From: Maratus speciosus
Taxonomy: Eukaryota; Arthropoda; Arachnida; Araneae; Salticidae
Assembly: GCA_963932465.1 (NCBI GenBank)
Contig: OZ010794.1
Span: forward strand, 447,656,502 to 447,720,501
Length of the DNA: 64,000 bases
Direction of reading: 5' to 3'
The stretch's first letter is position 1; each line of letters opens with the position of its first letter. This document shows, piece after piece, positions 1 to 10,462 of this stretch. The position numbers and the translations under genes are program-made. The notes beneath the pieces are model-generated. The model saw only the letters and a program-made list of their open reading frames with translations, did no database searches and was not told the origin of the DNA.

Positions 1-900
1 ACAAAAATGTACTCCAACTTCTTGTATACCCCTGTATATTATCTATAGATTATGATACATGTTACGCAACATGGTAAAATTTAATACAGGTAAAAAATTG
101 TTATAAACACACTTTCAGAAATTACCATAGCCGGCAATGTTTTCAGTTCTTTGCGTAGTCCTGCATATTAGGAATTTCTTCTAACATATTTTAGTATAAT
201 AAAAAGAAATAAAAGACTGGAGTTGCATTACTCAATTAAAACCTCCATTAAGAAATTCGCGTTCATGCAAAGTAATGCTTACAAATTCTTTTGTATAGCC
301 CTGTATATAATCTATTGAATTTATACGCACCACGTAATATTCAAATGTCATACTATAATTGAAAACTCACTTATATGAAAATGACTATCGCTAATAGACA
401 GCAGTGTAACTGATTTTTTTTTTTTGTGTGTGTGTGTGTCCCTGTAAATTAACGATAACTTTCATGCATGTCATATTCTACAGTAAGCAACTTGCAATGT
501 AAATCAATTACGGATGTCGGTTGCACTTTGTTTGGAATATTTTAACATTATTAAAATATGCTTCAAACATTTTTTTTTCTACTATAAACCATTATTCAAC
601 AAAATTCTTTTGTATAAACCTGTAAATGATGATAAAGGGCTTGCACACCATATTCTGCATAAAACATGTTTTAATAGACTTGATAAATCCATATTAATTT
701 GTTTTACATATCGTAACACCATTAAGATACCACTTTTTCCATACTGATTGTAATGTAACAGGATTCTTTAGAGTATCCTTGTAAATGAACTAAAAATTCT
801 CACATTCAGTTAACAATAGAAAACATATGCTATACTAAACGTCAAAAACATATGTCAATTGCGTTAAATTTCAGTCCATAGATAAAAGTTTTGTCTTCCT
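1..900. repeat. Degenerate tandem repeat, about 130-170 bp period
   Basis: A block like TTGTATAGCCCTGTAAATNA recurs near positions 20, 150, 291, 436, 611 and 769, each followed by sequence resembling CATGTTATATTCTACAGTAAACAACTTGC. Units are heavily diverged and differ in length. A related piece occurs near 9930-9990. No protein-coding potential is evident; the short open frames here are chance frames in AT-rich repeats. Origin is unknown. Confidence 0.5.
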
Positions 901-914
901 GATGATAAAGACTA

Positions 915-1190
915 TTTTCATATTGGATAGTTTGACATGGTACAAATGCTTAGAAAAAGAAAAATATCCAAATATTTGCGGCAAAGGATCGGATATGCCA
1001 TACTGGACAGTTTGACATTGTAAATTTTAGAAAAAATCGCATATTGGATACTTTGAAACAGTCATTATCTAAGTTTCTAAGCAAGCTAGAGATGTGACGA
1101 TTTTGATTAGTGCGTATCATGCACAATACAACAAAATGGCACAAAATATGAAAAAATGCATTTTTTAACATTGGATAGTTTGACATGATA
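915..1190. repeat. Short dispersed motif TTGGATAGTTTGACATG, four copies
   Basis: The motif TATTGGATAGTTTGACATGG and variants appear at about 921, 1001, 1041 and 1169 within 270 bp, separated by unrelated AT-rich sequence. Spacing is irregular (80, 40, 128 bp). It could be remains of a small tandem array. No function is assigned. Confidence 0.4.
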
Positions 1191-2184
1191 GCGACGATAT
1201 GTGCACCTTAAATGTTCATCTTACTACAAAAAACACACGCACAGTTTTCAAAGAAATTTTCGCACAGAAAATATTTCTAAAACATCGTGCCTACATCAAA
1301 AAATCTCGTTATGTTTGGAGCACACCTCCCATGTTACGGGTTAAGCATATGTATGATAGACGTGCATGATTGAAACCTTTGTCCCGCTGTCCTGGTTTTG
1401 GAAATCTGGTTAACTGGAACCCTGTCTTGAACTTGGAACTTCTCGTGAACTGGAAATTGCGTCACCTCTAACCTTACAATAATTTTTCTTTAATCAAATG
1501 TCGAGGTTCTCGTCTGTACTGCACGCAAGAACCTCAATATGAAATGATACGTCTGTAACACATTCGGCAATTTGTTTTTAGCGGAAGCTCTCTCAGCCTG
1601 GGAAATTTTTTGGCTTTTCCCTACTTTCTCTATGCATTTTTTCCGTATTTCCTTTCCACCGAATTGAACCAGTTGGTAATCTAAATTCTAGAACACACTT
1701 TTCCTTTTATTTTGAGAACCTGTTCTGTAGGGGGGAGCTATTACTTTTTCTGAATCTACAAAAAGAATGTAACCAATCTGGCTTGATTCAGGGAAGACAA
1801 GACTTAAGTCGCGTTAGTAGGTTACAAATCTGGGTCATCAGCCAAGTCTAACGGGTTCGAGTAGTAGCGGGACATGCCCAGCATATGTTGTTTTACCGGC
1901 ATGTTTTGTTTTTGTTTTTCAGGCGGATTCGAGTGCTGTTATGCAGATTTGTTTTTGTTTACATTTGTTGTAGTGGAAGGTTAGTGATGTCATGACAAGT
2001 CCAGTTTCGGTTTCATTATGCCCTGTGGATTGAAAAGGGAAAGCGATGGAAATGAATTACTGTCATAATCGTTCATAACGAGCTTGGATTTTACGGGAAC
2101 ACGGCTGTAACAAGCAAAAAGAAAGAAAATGGCTCGTCTAATACGATTCTCAACGGGTGTGCTTTGAGAGGGCAAGGTTTGGCG
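1191..2184. other. No recognisable feature
   Basis: This stretch is less repetitive and slightly GC-richer than the flanks, but no exon of UAP1, no transposon terminus and no RNA gene could be recognised. The 61-codon minus-strand frame at 1990-2175 matches nothing I know. Confidence 0.4.
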
Positions 2185-2320
2185 ATGTATGTCAGTGGAT
2201 ATATATCATGATATATATATATCCGATATTTATTTTCAAAATATCATGTTTGGTATTTTCATACTTGATATTTATTTTCAAAGTATTGTTTTGTGTGATA
2301 TTTTTGTTATTTTGAGCTAA
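2185..2320 (-). mobile_element. hAT element end fragment (same family as 61350-62359)
   Basis: The sequence TGGATATATATC, ATATCCGATATTTATTTTCA, AAATATCATG and TTGATATTTATTTTCAAAGT follows, in inverse orientation, the right subterminal region of the 1.0-kb hAT element at 61350-62359. The terminal CAGGGTTCG is missing, so this is a decayed fragment without a recoverable target duplication. Confidence 0.5.
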
Positions 2321-3375
2321 AACAAGTGTAAAGGATTTTTTAAACTTTTATTGACTGTGTCGTTTTGTAGATAGAGAACTTTCTCCTTGCGCAGTATGGG
2401 CAGTGACCATTTTTAGCTAAAAGAGAAAAAATACTTTCCATGCTTAACGTTTGAAGGTGAATTTTTTAATGCAGAACCAATAATTATGTGCGACAATATC
2501 AACTTAGAATAATAGTCATTGAAAGATACGGTCTAATTTAACCATCTGGCTAGAGCTTCATTAAAAAGAATCTTTACCGGTTTTTGTTCAGCTCCGTTTA
2601 AAATTGCATAACGGGTTAGAAAATGAAAAATAAGGCGAGTTTACATTTATGTTCCAATTTTTCAAGCAAAAAAATTTGTTGTGTACAGCAGGAAATTTTA
2701 CATGATACTTGATATTGAATCCTATCGAGTGTAAAAAGCAAAATTATTCCTGTTTTCAATTAGTTGGATCTTCAAGCTTGAAGTTATTTTTGTTTAAGGG
2801 GGCAGTTCCCCTTCAACCGGTCAATAAAAACTGATTCAATTTCAGTACCTTTTCACAAACTAATAAAGCAAATTCAATTAAACTTTTTGAATTATTAATT
2901 ATAGCATTACTTGTTACAATAAACACAACAGATTGGGGGAAAATATTTAAATTATGAAAACTCAAGTAACCTACTTTTTTTTTTTTCTCGTAATTGCTAT
3001 ATGCCACTGGGCGGATGATTTCTCAAAAACTATTAAACATGATTGAAATTTTCTGAGTGGATTGATATTTTACTTCTGCATAAAATGAAGTAGTCTTAGA
3101 ATTATCTTAAGTAATAGAAATTTTATTTTAAAAAAAGGTGAGGTTTTACAGATTTTTTTTTTTAAATTTTATTATTAATTATAAGTATTACACATGAAGA
3201 TAATTAAAAGATTGTAGTTCATTATGTTAAGCGAAGTGTTATCTTTAAATTGAAATCTATTCAAAGTTAATAAAAATGAACGCGAGATATCATAGATCGA
3301 GATATATATAAAAAATTTGAAGTTTTTGTAAAAATTGTTTTGTAAGATTTTGATCTACATTGCACATATAGCTAC

Positions 3376-3450
3376 TTCGAACATATGTACTATATTTTAT
3401 ATTGCAAGAAGAAAAAGGTTGCAATATAAAATATAGTATTTATGTTGAAA
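3376..3450. repeat. 75-nt hairpin with perfect 20-bp inner stem
   Basis: TACTATATTTTATATTGCAA at 3388-3407 is the exact reverse complement of 3419-3438, with an 11-nt loop (GAAGAAAAAGG). The stem extends outward to 3376 and 3450 with 28 of 32 positions paired. Size, loop and small bulges resemble an arthropod microRNA precursor, but an AT-rich palindromic transposon remnant could look the same. Either strand could be the transcribed one. Confidence 0.45.
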
Positions 3451-4511
3451 CACACCTGCGAGCGTGATTTTTAGAATTCTAGCGTATCTGGAATTGGGTG
3501 AAAAATCAATTGCAAAATTCCATCTTTAGATACAAAAACCAGATTGAGTTAAATAAAAGTGTAAAGATCAAAAACTCGCGTCAGTTTCCTGAACGGTTTA
3601 AACGTGACAAGATACAGCGATTAAAAAGAACTTGTTTCAAGAAAAAAGGTGTTTGAAGGTTTTTAACCAGCAGTCCGTTAAACTGGTCTTCACAACTTTA
3701 ACATCGGATGGAATAAAAAGCGTTTTTGAGTGCATATTCTACGCATTTAAGGCTTCTCAAAATGCAAAAGTCTTGATGCAAGTTGAATACGCTAAAATAT
3801 ACTTGATGTAGAATATGGTTAACATAGCATTTATTGTTCATTTAGAAGGGCACCCAATTGTGCAATAATTGTTGGAATTTAGTTTTAAATTGTGGTATGC
3901 GTTTTTGAATGTTATTTTTTTTTTTTGCATATTACTTAGGGTGTAAAAATTATATAGAATGTATAGCATTGTACAAAATAATTGGGACATTTTTGCTTAT
4001 TAACGAAAATTGCCGAGTGGGAATTTTCAACTGTATTGTGAATTTTCTATCTGAACTAATTTTTGCACATTAGTTGTGTATCCTAGGTCCTATACAGGAT
4101 ACACTATACACAAGATGTACAGGATACCTATTTAGGTCCTGTACAGGGCTGCACAAAAGAATTCCTATATTTTTCCGACTATAAGTAGTAATTGCTAAAA
4201 TTGGGTTTTCGAATGTGTTAGTTTTCCAAATTGTTTACTTCGATCTTATTAAATGGTGAAGTTTTGTTACAGTAATCTTAATACATTGGAAAGGATTTCG
4301 CAATGTATGCTTGACTCAAGATTTTTCTATCTTGTTTATGATTGTCCTAAGTATTCAGATTTCTGAATATCAGAATAAAGTCTAAAACACTTGTCGGATT
4401 ATTAGTTTCACTGTATACCCCCCACCCCCCCCGCGAAAAAAAAAGTGAGATCCATAGTATTAATCAAACATGGTTGGTTGAGTCACTACGGTCACCTTTA
4501 TCGCACGAAGG

Positions 4512-4748
4512 TTGGTTGGTTGATTTTGTGACGGCCGATTATCTACACTAGGGATATAGGCCCGAGGGGGCGTGCCCTTCGTGGGGGTCTTTCTAAGGGA
4601 ACCTAACCCGTATTAACGCATGGAAATCCATGGTTCGAAGAAAACCACGAAAACTCCGAACGATTAGGCCGACGGGCGCGATTGGGATCGAACCCAGCAC
4701 TTCCCGTCTACCAGTTTCGAGAGCAGAACCTCTCAGCCACTGGTGGGG
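4512..4748 (-). mobile_element. tRNA-derived SINE with 17-bp target duplication
   Basis: On the minus strand the element opens with a tRNA-like head: an A-box-like AGTGGCTGAGAGG and, about 40 nt on, a B-box GGTTCGATCCC, the RNA polymerase III promoter arrangement. It ends in a short tail of ACCA-type repeats (read as GTTGGTTGGTTG on the plus strand). Direct repeats CCTTTATCGCACGAAGG, identical over 17 bp, flank it at 4495-4511 and 4749-4765, the signature of LINE-mediated target-primed insertion. The identical duplication suggests a fairly recent insertion. The tRNA-like part does not fold as a full functional tRNA, so it is not annotated as one. Confidence 0.82.
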
Positions 4749-4874
4749 CCTTTATCGCACGAAGGAGTAACAGTGTCTTTGTTTAAAATTGAATCGAACC
4801 TTACTGCGAACATCCAAGATTAAAATAAGATTAGAACCCGTTACCTCTTTAGAATCCTGCAGCCAACATTCTTC

Positions 4875-5093
4875 TTAACCCTTTGTCCCAAATTATGAAA
4901 TAATGAAAATTTCATCTTTATACAGTATTTTTCCTGAATTTTTGAAAATTCATTGGAAGATTTACACAGTAACTTTTAGAAGGATATTGTCAATTAAAAT
5001 TAATCAATGAAACATTTATAAGGAATTTTGCGGAATATTCACTACTCCACTCAAATCTGTTTTATAAAATTTTTTATGTGAAAATCATTGTCT
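4875..5093. mobile_element. Truncated TTAA MITE (family with TIR CCCTTTGTCC)
   Basis: TTAA at 4875-4878 is followed by CCCTTTGTCCCAAATT and about 200 bp that match the left half of the element at 59199-59706 and, inverted, the right half of 7800-8273. The other terminus is missing. Related full copies make this a piggyBac-like non-autonomous family. Confidence 0.55.
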
Positions 5094-5699
5094 CGGCGTG
5101 GCCTGGTCCGTTCAAAGGTCAGTTAAATTAGGCCTGGACCAAAAATTTTTACAAAAAATGCATACTTTTTTAAATTGCCATTATTAAACACTAAAATTTA
5201 TTCTTTTTAAAGAATAGTAGATTTCTACGCTTATTAAAATACAGTAAAACGCGTGAAAAAGAACCTGCCAATGACGGAATCCTGTTTTAAACTGAAAAAC
5301 GTGTTGATCCATGCAAAACTAATATACTAATACGTAAGAAATGAATATATATTTACACTTCCTAAGAAGGGAACTTGCCTAACGCATTTTTTTTTTTTTT
5401 TATGCAATTACGTCATAGATTTTACTCTATAGCATTTTTCAGATTTTTAACACTTCAATACATGGAATATGGATTAATAATATTAATGATAACTGAAACA
5501 TGACACTGAATTAATGACAGATTAATGATAACTGAAACACACAAGAAATAGATTCGTTAAAAAAAAATTATGTCAGCCTGCGGCACTTCTATAAAAATGA
5601 AGATTATAAACATGAAAAGTTAAGATAAATATTTTTGGTCAGAACCCTCGTACGAGACACATTTTTAACCAAATCGACGTAAAAATCAATCTCTTGTAG

Positions 5700-5835
5700 A
5701 AATTCACTCGGGCCGAGATTTTAATTTTTTTACCGGGCCGAACTTTTAATTTTTGTATCGGGCCGGGCCGAATTTCTTTTTCTAGGAGTCGGGCCGGGCC
5801 CGGAAATTTCGGCCCGTGCAGACCTCTAGTCTCTA
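5700..5835 (-). mobile_element. Possible hAT-type terminus, GGCCCG-rich
   Basis: Four GGGCCG-rich blocks in otherwise AT-rich DNA end at TTTCGGCCCGTGCAGACCTC. Read on the minus strand this begins GAGGTCTGCACGGGCCGAAA, which resembles hAT inverted-repeat ends. Only one end is visible and no target duplication is found, so the call is tentative. Confidence 0.3.
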
Positions 5836-6094
5836 CATCGCTTAACATGTAGTCAGAACCTAAACAGAAGGATTTAACAGAAATGAGAAATGGCAAAGGA
5901 TTTTTATTTTTTTTTTTTCTGTAAAAAAAATAAACTAGTATTGTAATTTTGAGATTTCACCCTCTGAGTTTTACAAGCATTTCATTGATAAAAAAATATT
6001 CTGCTCACAACGTTACTTTTATAAGAAATTTAGGTTTAAATGAGAAAATAATTTTGAAAACAAATATCTGGTAGATATTTCGAAAAATGTTTAA

Positions 6095-7285
6095 CACCTT
6101 CGGCACGAGCGTCACGTATACATGACTCATAATGTGTTTAGAATCCTTAATTATTCCCACCAGTAACTTTTTGTAGTAAACTAATGGACTTCGCCGCTTC
6201 GCTGGTCTGTTTCTCTAAAAGAACCTTGAATCAAACGAAATATATCTAGCAAAGATGAAATGTGCTTACCTATTTTTTTAGCATGTTTGTTATCTTGAAT
6301 TTCACGCTTCTACCTAAAATGACTGCTGAGATATGCCAAATTTTCTAAACTTTTCGACCCCCACCCCTTTTAAACACCTTAGGGTGGGGAATTTATAAAA
6401 TCGCTGAAACATGTTTTCAATTATTTTTTAGTAATTTATTTTCTGGAATTTCACGCTTCTACCTAAAACGGCGGCTGAGATTGCCAAATGTTCTAAAATT
6501 TTCGACCCCCCCCCCCCTTTTAACCTCTTTTTTTTGGGGGGGGGGGGTTCTAAAATCGCTTAAATATGTGCATAATTTTTTTAGTAGATTTATTTTCTGG
6601 AATTTCACGCTTCTAGCTAAAACGGCTGCTGAGATATGGCCTGATGGCTCAGATATTCAAAAAGTTTCGATCTCTCTTTAACCCTCTTAAGGGGGGAATT
6701 TCTGAAATCGCTGAAACATGTAATTTTTTTTTTAAATTAGGAGCGTGAAATTCCGGAAAATAAATCTAACTGAAACGGCTGCTAATGTATGGCCACATGC
6801 TCTAAAATTTTCGCCCCCCCCGTAACCCTTTAGGGGGGGGGGAATTTTCACAAATCCGTCCTTAAGTGCTCTTCTCCCCCCCCCCCCCCCCTCCAATTTT
6901 CATGCTGTTAGGTTCAGTAGTTTGGGCTGGGCCTTTTATATATGGAGATAAAGATTAAAAACTATCTCAAACGATTTTTCCCCATAGGCCGTAATGTAAT
7001 TCTTTTGAGTGTATTTGTAATCCCCCACTTCCACCCAAAGCGACCAAACTGCCTTACTAACAGCAGGAGACCATCTGCTATGTAACCACTACAACCGCGT
7101 GTGGTTGGCAGTAGGTGTTCATGGAGAAAGTCTGCCTTTGCCCACAGACAATTGACTTATATATAGATTTTGCCTTATTTAATCATTTATTTTATTTTAT
7201 TTTTTTTAATTAGGTAAAAATTTTTGTTTTGAAAAACCGGGGATAGCAGATTTAAATTCTGTAAAAGATTCTCGTCGCGAAGGAC
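6095..7285. mobile_element. TTAA MITE split by a Helitron insertion
   Basis: TTAA at 6091-6094 and 7286-7289 flank a MITE of the same family as 28034-28228 (inverted relative to it). The left part 6095-6180 matches that copy's reverse complement up to GTAAA; the right part resumes with TTTTGCCTTATTTAA at 7168 and ends CTCGTCGCGAAGGAC. The two halves abut exactly in the intact paralogue, which shows the intervening 6181-7167 is a later insertion. Confidence 0.75.
6181..7167 (-). mobile_element. Non-autonomous Helitron nested in MITE, with internal minisatellite
   Basis: On the minus strand the element starts TCTATATATAAGTCAATTGT and ends CCATTAG, inserted between A and T with no target duplication, as Helitrons do (usual 3' end CTRR; here TTAG). 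The interior 6290-6900 contains about four copies of a 125-150 bp unit with the phrases GGAATTTCACGCTTCTACCT, AAAACGGCTGCTGAGATATG and CGACCCCCC, separated by C or G runs. The same minisatellite, more copies, fills the Helitron at 38494-40095, whose 3' end is similar. No Rep/helicase coding sequence remains. Confidence 0.72.
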
Positions 7286-7799
7286 TTAATAGAGGCCTTT
7301 TCGAAAATTCTATCTTGCAAGCAAATTCTAATTGATAATAAAGTCGTTCATTAAATTTTTCATTAAAGAAGATAATCAAAATCGTAATTTTAATATAATC
7401 TTTATAAATGTATTAAATTGTTTTATTTCTTGTTTCTTTGTTCGCTCAGGAGAATTTTTGCTTGCAATTAAATGAATCAAAATAAAAGTAAAAAAAAAAA
7501 ACTTTAAGCATTCACTGTTTATCTTAAAAATTACGCTTAATTTCATGACTGCAATTCACTTACTTCATAAAAAAATTCCCTGTACAATAGATTAATTTGA
7601 CGTAGCCCTGATTATTGAAATTGATTGATTTACGCTTGAGAGAAAGAGCGAATAAGTTAATCATTTTTTTCTTTTAAATTTCTGTTCTTTTTCAGTTATA
7701 AGGTTTGGCAACACGAAAGAAAGTATTTAAACTATCTATTCAGTATTTTTAAACTATTTTCTCAACGTATAATTTAATATGAACTATTCGTTAGTTAAT

Positions 7800-8273
7800 C
7801 CTTTATGCCGTCACGGTACTTTAAAGTACCATTAAAATAACTCGTTATAAAATTAATTTCATACATCCATTAGTAGCAATACAGTTTACAATGAGTTATA
7901 GATACTTTATCTTGTTCCAAAAGTATTATTGGTTGAGCAAAACAAATAGTTTTAAAAGGATGATTTCTTTTGCCTTTGCATCTTTTCAGCAAGTTGAAAG
8001 ATAGGGGGGTGGGATATTTAGTTCAGAAGTATTTCTATTGTAAGATTATATTTGTATATTTCCCAATTCTGCAAAATACTAAAAAAATATTTTGAATAAA
8101 AGATTTGAGTGGAGTTATAAATATTGCGCAAAATCCCTATAAATTCAAATTTAATTGGCATAATTCTTTTAAAATTTAGTAAATGATTGTGTAAATCTTG
8201 TTATTTAGTTTCCAAAATTCACGAAAAAATACTTTAGAAGACGAAATTTTTATGAATTCATAATTTGGGAGCT
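7800..8273. mobile_element. TTAA MITE (family of 59199-59706), inverted
   Basis: TTAA at 7796-7799 precedes TCCTTTATGCCGTCACGGTA and a CTTTAAAG palindrome; the body matches the reverse complement of 59199-59706 along its length, including GAGTTATAGATACTTTATCT. The far end is degraded (AATTTGGGAGCTC followed by CTAA instead of TTAA). Confidence 0.6.
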
Positions 8274-8600
8274 CTAATTTTTTTTCTACTTTTTAGTCTT
8301 TTAAAATAGTTTGTTGTTGCAGCTGCACAGACAGTTGGCCTTTTTTGACGAGCGTGATTTGGCACATCGTTAAATCCATTGTTGCCGTAACTCTTATACA
8401 ATTGTAATCATAAGGATTAGTTTGGCGACTTATCTGCGGTTGGCTATCGGAATATGCCTTAAAATATTGTATTGTCATCAGAAAAGCACCTGTATACATA
8501 ATTTTTTATAATTTATGCATTTTACGAAGTGAGTGAAAAATGTATTACAAAATTCCACCTTTACTACAAAAACCAAATTAAATAAGTCCTTTTCACACTA

Positions 8601-9070
8601 TCTATTTATATAAAATCAAAGTCTCTGTGTGTCCCTTACAATTCCGGTAGGACCGCCTCATTTTAATAAGTAATTGTTGAAAATTACTAATGCAGGGTTA
8701 CCACAGTAGCGCCAAATATTGACCAACTTGGCGAAATATCGCCAAATTTGGCGGCAAAAATAAGTTGTCATATATGAAGCCAACTTGGCGATAGCTAGCT
8801 AATTTGGCGAAAATCTCATTTAAAACCATTAATATTTCATAATAGAGGTCACCGCAATTTAATTTAAACTCCGCACTTTTAAGGGTTTTTTTTCAAAATC
8901 TATGCGTGATACTTTAAAGTATAATATACGAAAATGTACGTCTTTACATCTTCATCCCGATGCTACCAATAACATTGTACTACCTGAGCTCCTAACTGCG
9001 CGATTTTAATGTGCTTTAGGTGACATTTAGGTTGGCGAGATAGAGAAAATGAAATTTGGCAACGTATGTT
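8601..9070 (+). mobile_element. Helitron-like 5' end with GCCAAATTTGGCG repeats
   Basis: ATCTATTTATATAAAATCAA followed by GTCTCTGTGTGTCCC is the typical opening of arthropod Helitrons (TC after A). Downstream 8700-8820 and 9055-9300 hold repeats of GCCAACTTGGCGATA and CGCCAAATTTGGC, also seen in the Helitron at 13072-14893 and near 30840-30990. No 3' terminus was identified, so the right border is arbitrary. Confidence 0.45.
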
Positions 9071-10458
9071 CTAGCAAGTTATTCACTGTTTCATATACAC
9101 AAGTAATTTTACAATATTTATACAATTTATTTAATATAAAGAAGCCATTTAACTATTTTTGTATACAAACTGAAGTAAATTGCATATAAAAAACAACAAT
9201 AATATAAATATAAATAAAATATTTATAGATTATATAAATAAACTTAAAAGTTCAATAATTTTGTTTTCATAGCTTTTTATATCATTTGGCGAAAAATCTC
9301 ACTTCTGAAGCTCAAATTATGACAAACTTTAAAAAAGTACGCCAAGGCCCCTATACTGAAAAAGTATACCGCGCTTTATATAGTCGGAAACAAAAGTTAA
9401 ATTTTCGGTACTTTTTCACTTTAGGGGCTTTGGCGAAGAAGGAAAATTGGCAACATATTTTCTGGCAAGCTATTCGCTGTTTCATTTCATATAGTACACA
9501 CGCATTTTTTTAAATATATTTATACAATTTATTTAGCATAAAGAAGCCATATATCTAATTTTATAATATAGACGTGACCTGTAACCCGCAAAAGGCCTCT
9601 AATTCGCACACAACTCTTGGAACCAAGCTGAGCGATTACTGGTCTTCTACTGTATTAGTTTTTCATAAATGAGTTCCGTTTTTAAAATCTGTTATTTTCA
9701 TCTATCACTGCGGAACAAGCGAGAAAAACTCATATTCTTAAATATGTGTTGCATATATCTTTTTATCTCATATTCCGTCATTTTTGACGGGCTATCTTTC
9801 TAGTATTCTATAATAATCATCTTGCTGCATACCTCAGTACCTCTCATATCAATTTCAATACGTTTAAAAGTGTAACATCATTAAAATACTGGGAATTTTT
9901 CTGTACCATTTTGTTAAACATAATGTAACTGAATTCTTTTGAAGGCTTCTGTAAACGAACTATCATTTCTACACATTTTCAATACCGAATATGCAATAGC
10001 ATATCAATTACATATCAATCGGAGTACATTTACGTGGGTTGCAGCACGGCCAGAACAGATTTCAATTATGTTGGAAAGTGTTAAAAATGAAATGGCTATT
10101 TTACAACTTCCAGAGAAAGGTGCTTAATAAAACCGTCCAAGTTGAGCATCATAAAATCTGTAAAAAGAATAAATTTGAAATGCCCAGAAATATTTTCAGA
10201 AATAGGTCAAAATAATTTGATTTCAAGAAAAATCGTTAAATAATTAGAGAAAGCAGTTCATTATTTGGCTCATTATTCATTCATTTATCATACAATATTC
10301 TTGGTTTCAAGAAAAAGTTCGTGAGTTGGAAGAATTCGCAAAATAGATTTTCGTTCAATAAAGGTCCGACTGTAGTTTAATGCAATTGTCTGTGAAAAAC
10401 ACCTTTTTTTTCTTTTCCAAGATGCTTAAGGATGAAGGTTTTTCCCTAGAATTTAAAG
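9071..10458. repeat. Degenerate repeat DNA, no gene
   Basis: The block around 9286-9540 duplicates 9045-9150 (TTTGGCGAAAAATCTCACTT, CTGGCAAGCTATTCGCTGTT, TACAATTTATTTA, AAGAAGCCAT), a spacing of about 400 bp. The piece near 9930-9990 resembles the tandem repeat at the start of the window. Open frames here are chance frames. Confidence 0.4.
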
Positions 10459-10462
10459 TTAA

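Noticed and set aside
4660..4745. A tRNA gene on the minus strand (A- and B-box-like sequence)
   Set aside because: The sequence sits at the head of a 237-bp unit with a repeat tail and a 17-bp direct duplication, so it is a SINE head. A complete cloverleaf with acceptor stem was not found.
5639..5896. An 85-codon Arg/Pro-rich frame on the minus strand
   Set aside because: It is created by GGGCCG repeats of a probable transposon terminus and has no family match.
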